Shown piece by piece: positions 61,918-64,000 of a stretch of 64,000 nt of DNA. Origin of the DNA: Ptiloglossa arizonensis (Eukaryota; Arthropoda; Insecta; Hymenoptera; Colletidae); assembly GCF_051014685.1 (NCBI RefSeq), contig NW_027479464.1, forward strand, positions 1 to 64,000, in the 5' to 3' direction. Position numbers and translations under genes: made by a program. The notes beneath the pieces were generated by a model. That model worked only from the letters and a program-made list of their open reading frames with translations. It did no database searches and was not told where the DNA came from. Position 1 is the stretch's first letter, and the number at the start of each line of letters is the position of its first letter.

Positions 61918-64000
61918 GAGATATGGGAGTTTGAAGCCAAGAAATGGTTGAGAAGGCAAAAAATTTTTCGCAATTCTGCTGCTCGAAACGCTTAACCAGA
62001 ATGGCCCAGGGAAAAAACACACACACCGTTGCAATCGGGCGAGTTTCTACTTTCAGATGCAACAGGAATTTTTGGGTTAGGTCAATCCGTTCGCGAGATA
62101 TGGGAGTTTGAAGCCAAGAAATGGTTGAGAAGGCAAAAAATTTTTCGCAATTCTGCTGCTCCTAGAGCTTAACCAGAATGGCCTAGGGAAAAAATACACA
62201 TACCGTTGTAATCGGGCGAGTTTATACTTTCAGACGCAATAGGAATTTTTGGATTAGGTCAATCCGTTCGCGAGATATGGGAGTTTGAAGCCAAGAAATG
62301 GTTGAGAAGGCAAAAAATTTTTCGCATTTCTGCTGCTTCAAACGCTTAACCAGAATAGCCTAGGGAAAAAATACACATACCGTTGTAATCGGGCGAGTTT
62401 CTACTTTCAGATGCAACAGGAATTTTTGGGTTGGGTCAATCCGTTCGCGAGATATGGGACTTTGAATCTAAGAAATGGTTGAGATGGCAAAAAATTTTTC
62501 ACTATTCTGCTGCTCCAAAAGCTTAACCAGAATGGCCTAGGGAAAAAATACACGTGCCGCTGTAATAGGGCGAGTTTCCACTTTCAGATGCAATAGGAAT
62601 TTTTGGGTTAGGTTAATCCGTTCGCGAGATATGGGAGTTTGAAGCCAAGAAATGGTTGAGAAGGCAAAAAATGTTTCGCAATTCTGTTGCTCCAAACGCT
62701 TAACCAGAATAGCCTAGGGAAAGAATACACATAGCGTGGTACTCGGGCGAGTTTCTACTTTCAGATGCAACAGGAATTTTTGGGTTAGGTCAATCCGTTC
62801 GCGAGATATGGGAGTTTGAAGCAAAGAAATGGTTGAGAAGACAACTAATTTTTCGCACTTCTGCTGCTCCAAACGCTTAACCAGAATGGCCTAGGGAAAA
62901 AATACACATACCGTTGTAATCGGGCGAGTTTCTACTTTTAGACGCAATAGGAATTTTTGGGTTAGGTCAATCCGTTCGCGAGGTATGGGAGTTTGAAGCC
63001 AAGAAATGGTTGAGAGGGCAAAAAATTTTTCGCAATTCTGCTGCTTCAAACGCTTAACCAGAATGGCCTAGGGAAAAAATACACATACCGTTGTAATCGG
63101 GCGAGTTTCTACTTTCAGACGCAACAGGAATTTTTGGGTTATGTCAATCCGTTCGCGAGATATGGGAGTTTGAAGCAAAGAAATGGTTGAGAAGACAACT
63201 AATTTTTCGCACTTCTGCTGCTCCAAACGCTTAACCAGAATGGCCTAGGGAAAAAATACACGCACCGCTGTAATAGGGCGAGTTTCTACTTTCAGACGCA
63301 ATAGGAATTTTTGGGTTTGGTGAATCCGTTCGCGAGATATGGGACTTTGAAGCTAAGAAATGCTTGAGAAGGCAAAAAATTTTTCGCAATTCTGTTGCTC
63401 CAAAAGCTTAACCAGAATGGCCTAGGGAAAAAATACACGTACCGCTGTAATAGGGCGAGTTTCTACTTTCAGATGCAATAGGAATTTTTGGGTTAGGTCA
63501 ATCCGTTCGCGAGATATGGGAGTTTGAAGCCAAGAAATGGTTGAGAAGGCAAAAAATTTTTCGCAATTCTGCTGCTCCTAACGCTTAACCAGAATGGCCT
63601 AGGGAAAAAATACACATACCGTTGTAATCGGGCGAGTTTCTACTTTCAGACGCAATAGGAATTTTTGGGTTAGGTCAATCCGTTCGCGAGATATGGGAGT
63701 TTGAAGCCAAGAAATGGTTGAGAAGGCAAAAAATTTTTCGCAATTCTGCTGCTTCAAACGCTTAACCAGAATAGCCTAGGGAAAAAATACACATAGCGTG
63801 GTACTCGGGCGAGTTTCTACTTTCAGATGCAACAGGAATTTTTGGGTTAGGTCAATCCGTTCGCGAGATATGGGAGTTTGAAGCAAAGAAATGGTTGAGA
63901 AGACAACTAATTTTTCGCACTTCTGCTGCTCCAAACGCTTAACCAGAATGGCCTAGGGAAAAAATACACATACCGTTGTAATCGGGCGAGTTTCTACTTT
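61918..64000 (+). repeat. Right flank of the 7-mer array: repeat of the left flank, then mixed monomers
   Basis: About 61918-62705 matches 55900-56687 at offset 6018 (34 x 177). Markers are CTCCTAGAGCTTAACC (about 56141 and 62159), CACACACACCG, TTTTTCACTATTCTG and ACACGTGCCGCTG. After 62705 a monomer with ATAGCGTGGTACTCGGGCG appears at 62730 and 63792, 1062 bp (6 monomers) apart. m1-, m4- and m5-like monomers of the 7-mer also recur singly. The array runs off the window. Confidence 0.78.

Larger units (their letters stand above)
1..64000 (+). repeat. Tandem satellite array, 177-bp monomer, about 361 head-to-tail copies
   Basis: The motif TTCGCGAGATATGGGAG recurs about every 177 bases from the first base to the last, always on the plus strand. 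No reversed monomer, transposon, LTR, simple-sequence tract or unique insert was seen. Most monomers are exactly 177 bp; some are 174-179 through 1-3 base indels. The most constant parts are the TTCGCGAGATATGGG junction, CTCCAAACGCTTAACCAGA and GGGCGAGTTTCTACTTT. Array size, monomer length close to one nucleosome repeat, and nested higher-order repeats are what is known of centromeric or pericentromeric satellites in animals and plants. The chromosomal location is inferred, not seen. A subtelomeric or interstitial heterochromatin block cannot be excluded. Strand is nominal. Confidence 0.98.

Noticed and set aside
1..64000. CRISPR array
   Set aside because: The whole 177-bp unit is conserved with no repeat/spacer alternation and no cas genes; unit length is far outside the CRISPR range.
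1..64000. Identification as a specific known centromere satellite or species
   Set aside because: Length near 177 bp is common among unrelated satellites, and I recognise no diagnostic sequence; a database search with the consensus monomer would be needed.

Overview
The window is satellite DNA from end to end. It is one head-to-tail array of a 177-bp monomer, about 361 copies all in the same orientation. I found no gene, RNA gene, transposon, unique island or inverted block. This organisation (alpha-satellite-like monomer length, nested higher-order repeats (HORs), no interruption over 64 kb) points to a eukaryotic chromosome. A centromeric, pericentromeric or other heterochromatic block is most likely. 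I cannot name the species: the monomer does not match the human alpha, Arabidopsis 178-bp or rice CentO satellites as I know them. A plant or an invertebrate are both possible.

The consensus monomer, phased from GAGATATGGG, is 177 bp and about 42% G+C. It has an A6T5 tract at 41-51, CCTAGG at about 89-94, a CENP-B-box-like element at 107-123, GGGTTAGG at 157-164 and TCGCGA across the monomer junction. CpG is not depleted (8 per monomer, about 7.5 expected). Variation sits mainly at a few multi-state positions, near 36-46, 100-120 and 139-147. Combinations of these variants give monomers identities and reveal the HORs.

Layout: (1) 1-11327, two copies of a 32-monomer, 5664-bp HOR that itself contains 9-mer and 6-mer sub-duplications. 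(2) 11328-19099, mixed, with a partial 14-mer (2478 bp) duplication and an indel-rich patch at 11.3-12.6 kb. (3) 19100-24763, two copies of a 16-mer (2832 bp). (4) 24764-27347, mixed, with three tandem dimers. (5) 27348-30533, two copies of a 9-mer (1593 bp). (6) 30534-40313, older diverged blocks with 12-mer and 17-mer pairings. (7) 40314-48608, a recent tandem duplication of 23/24 monomers, where copy 1 lost exactly one monomer. (8) 48609-56961, diverged, with a 14-mer pairing (2478 bp). (9) 56962-61917, four consecutive exact-length copies of a 7-mer (1239 bp) that alternate as a 14-mer. (10) 61918-64000, a repeat of the left flank of the 7-mer array, then mixed monomers.

Nothing here works together as genes do. 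The content is a record of unequal exchange and homogenisation. All longer open frames on both strands follow from 177 being divisible by 3 and from point variants that remove the one or two stops each monomer carries. I did not find an undescribed gene system. The most useful observations are the nested HORs, a deletion whose polarity can be read, the CENP-B-box-like motif, the lack of CpG depletion, and two indel-rich patches that look like consensus or assembly error.
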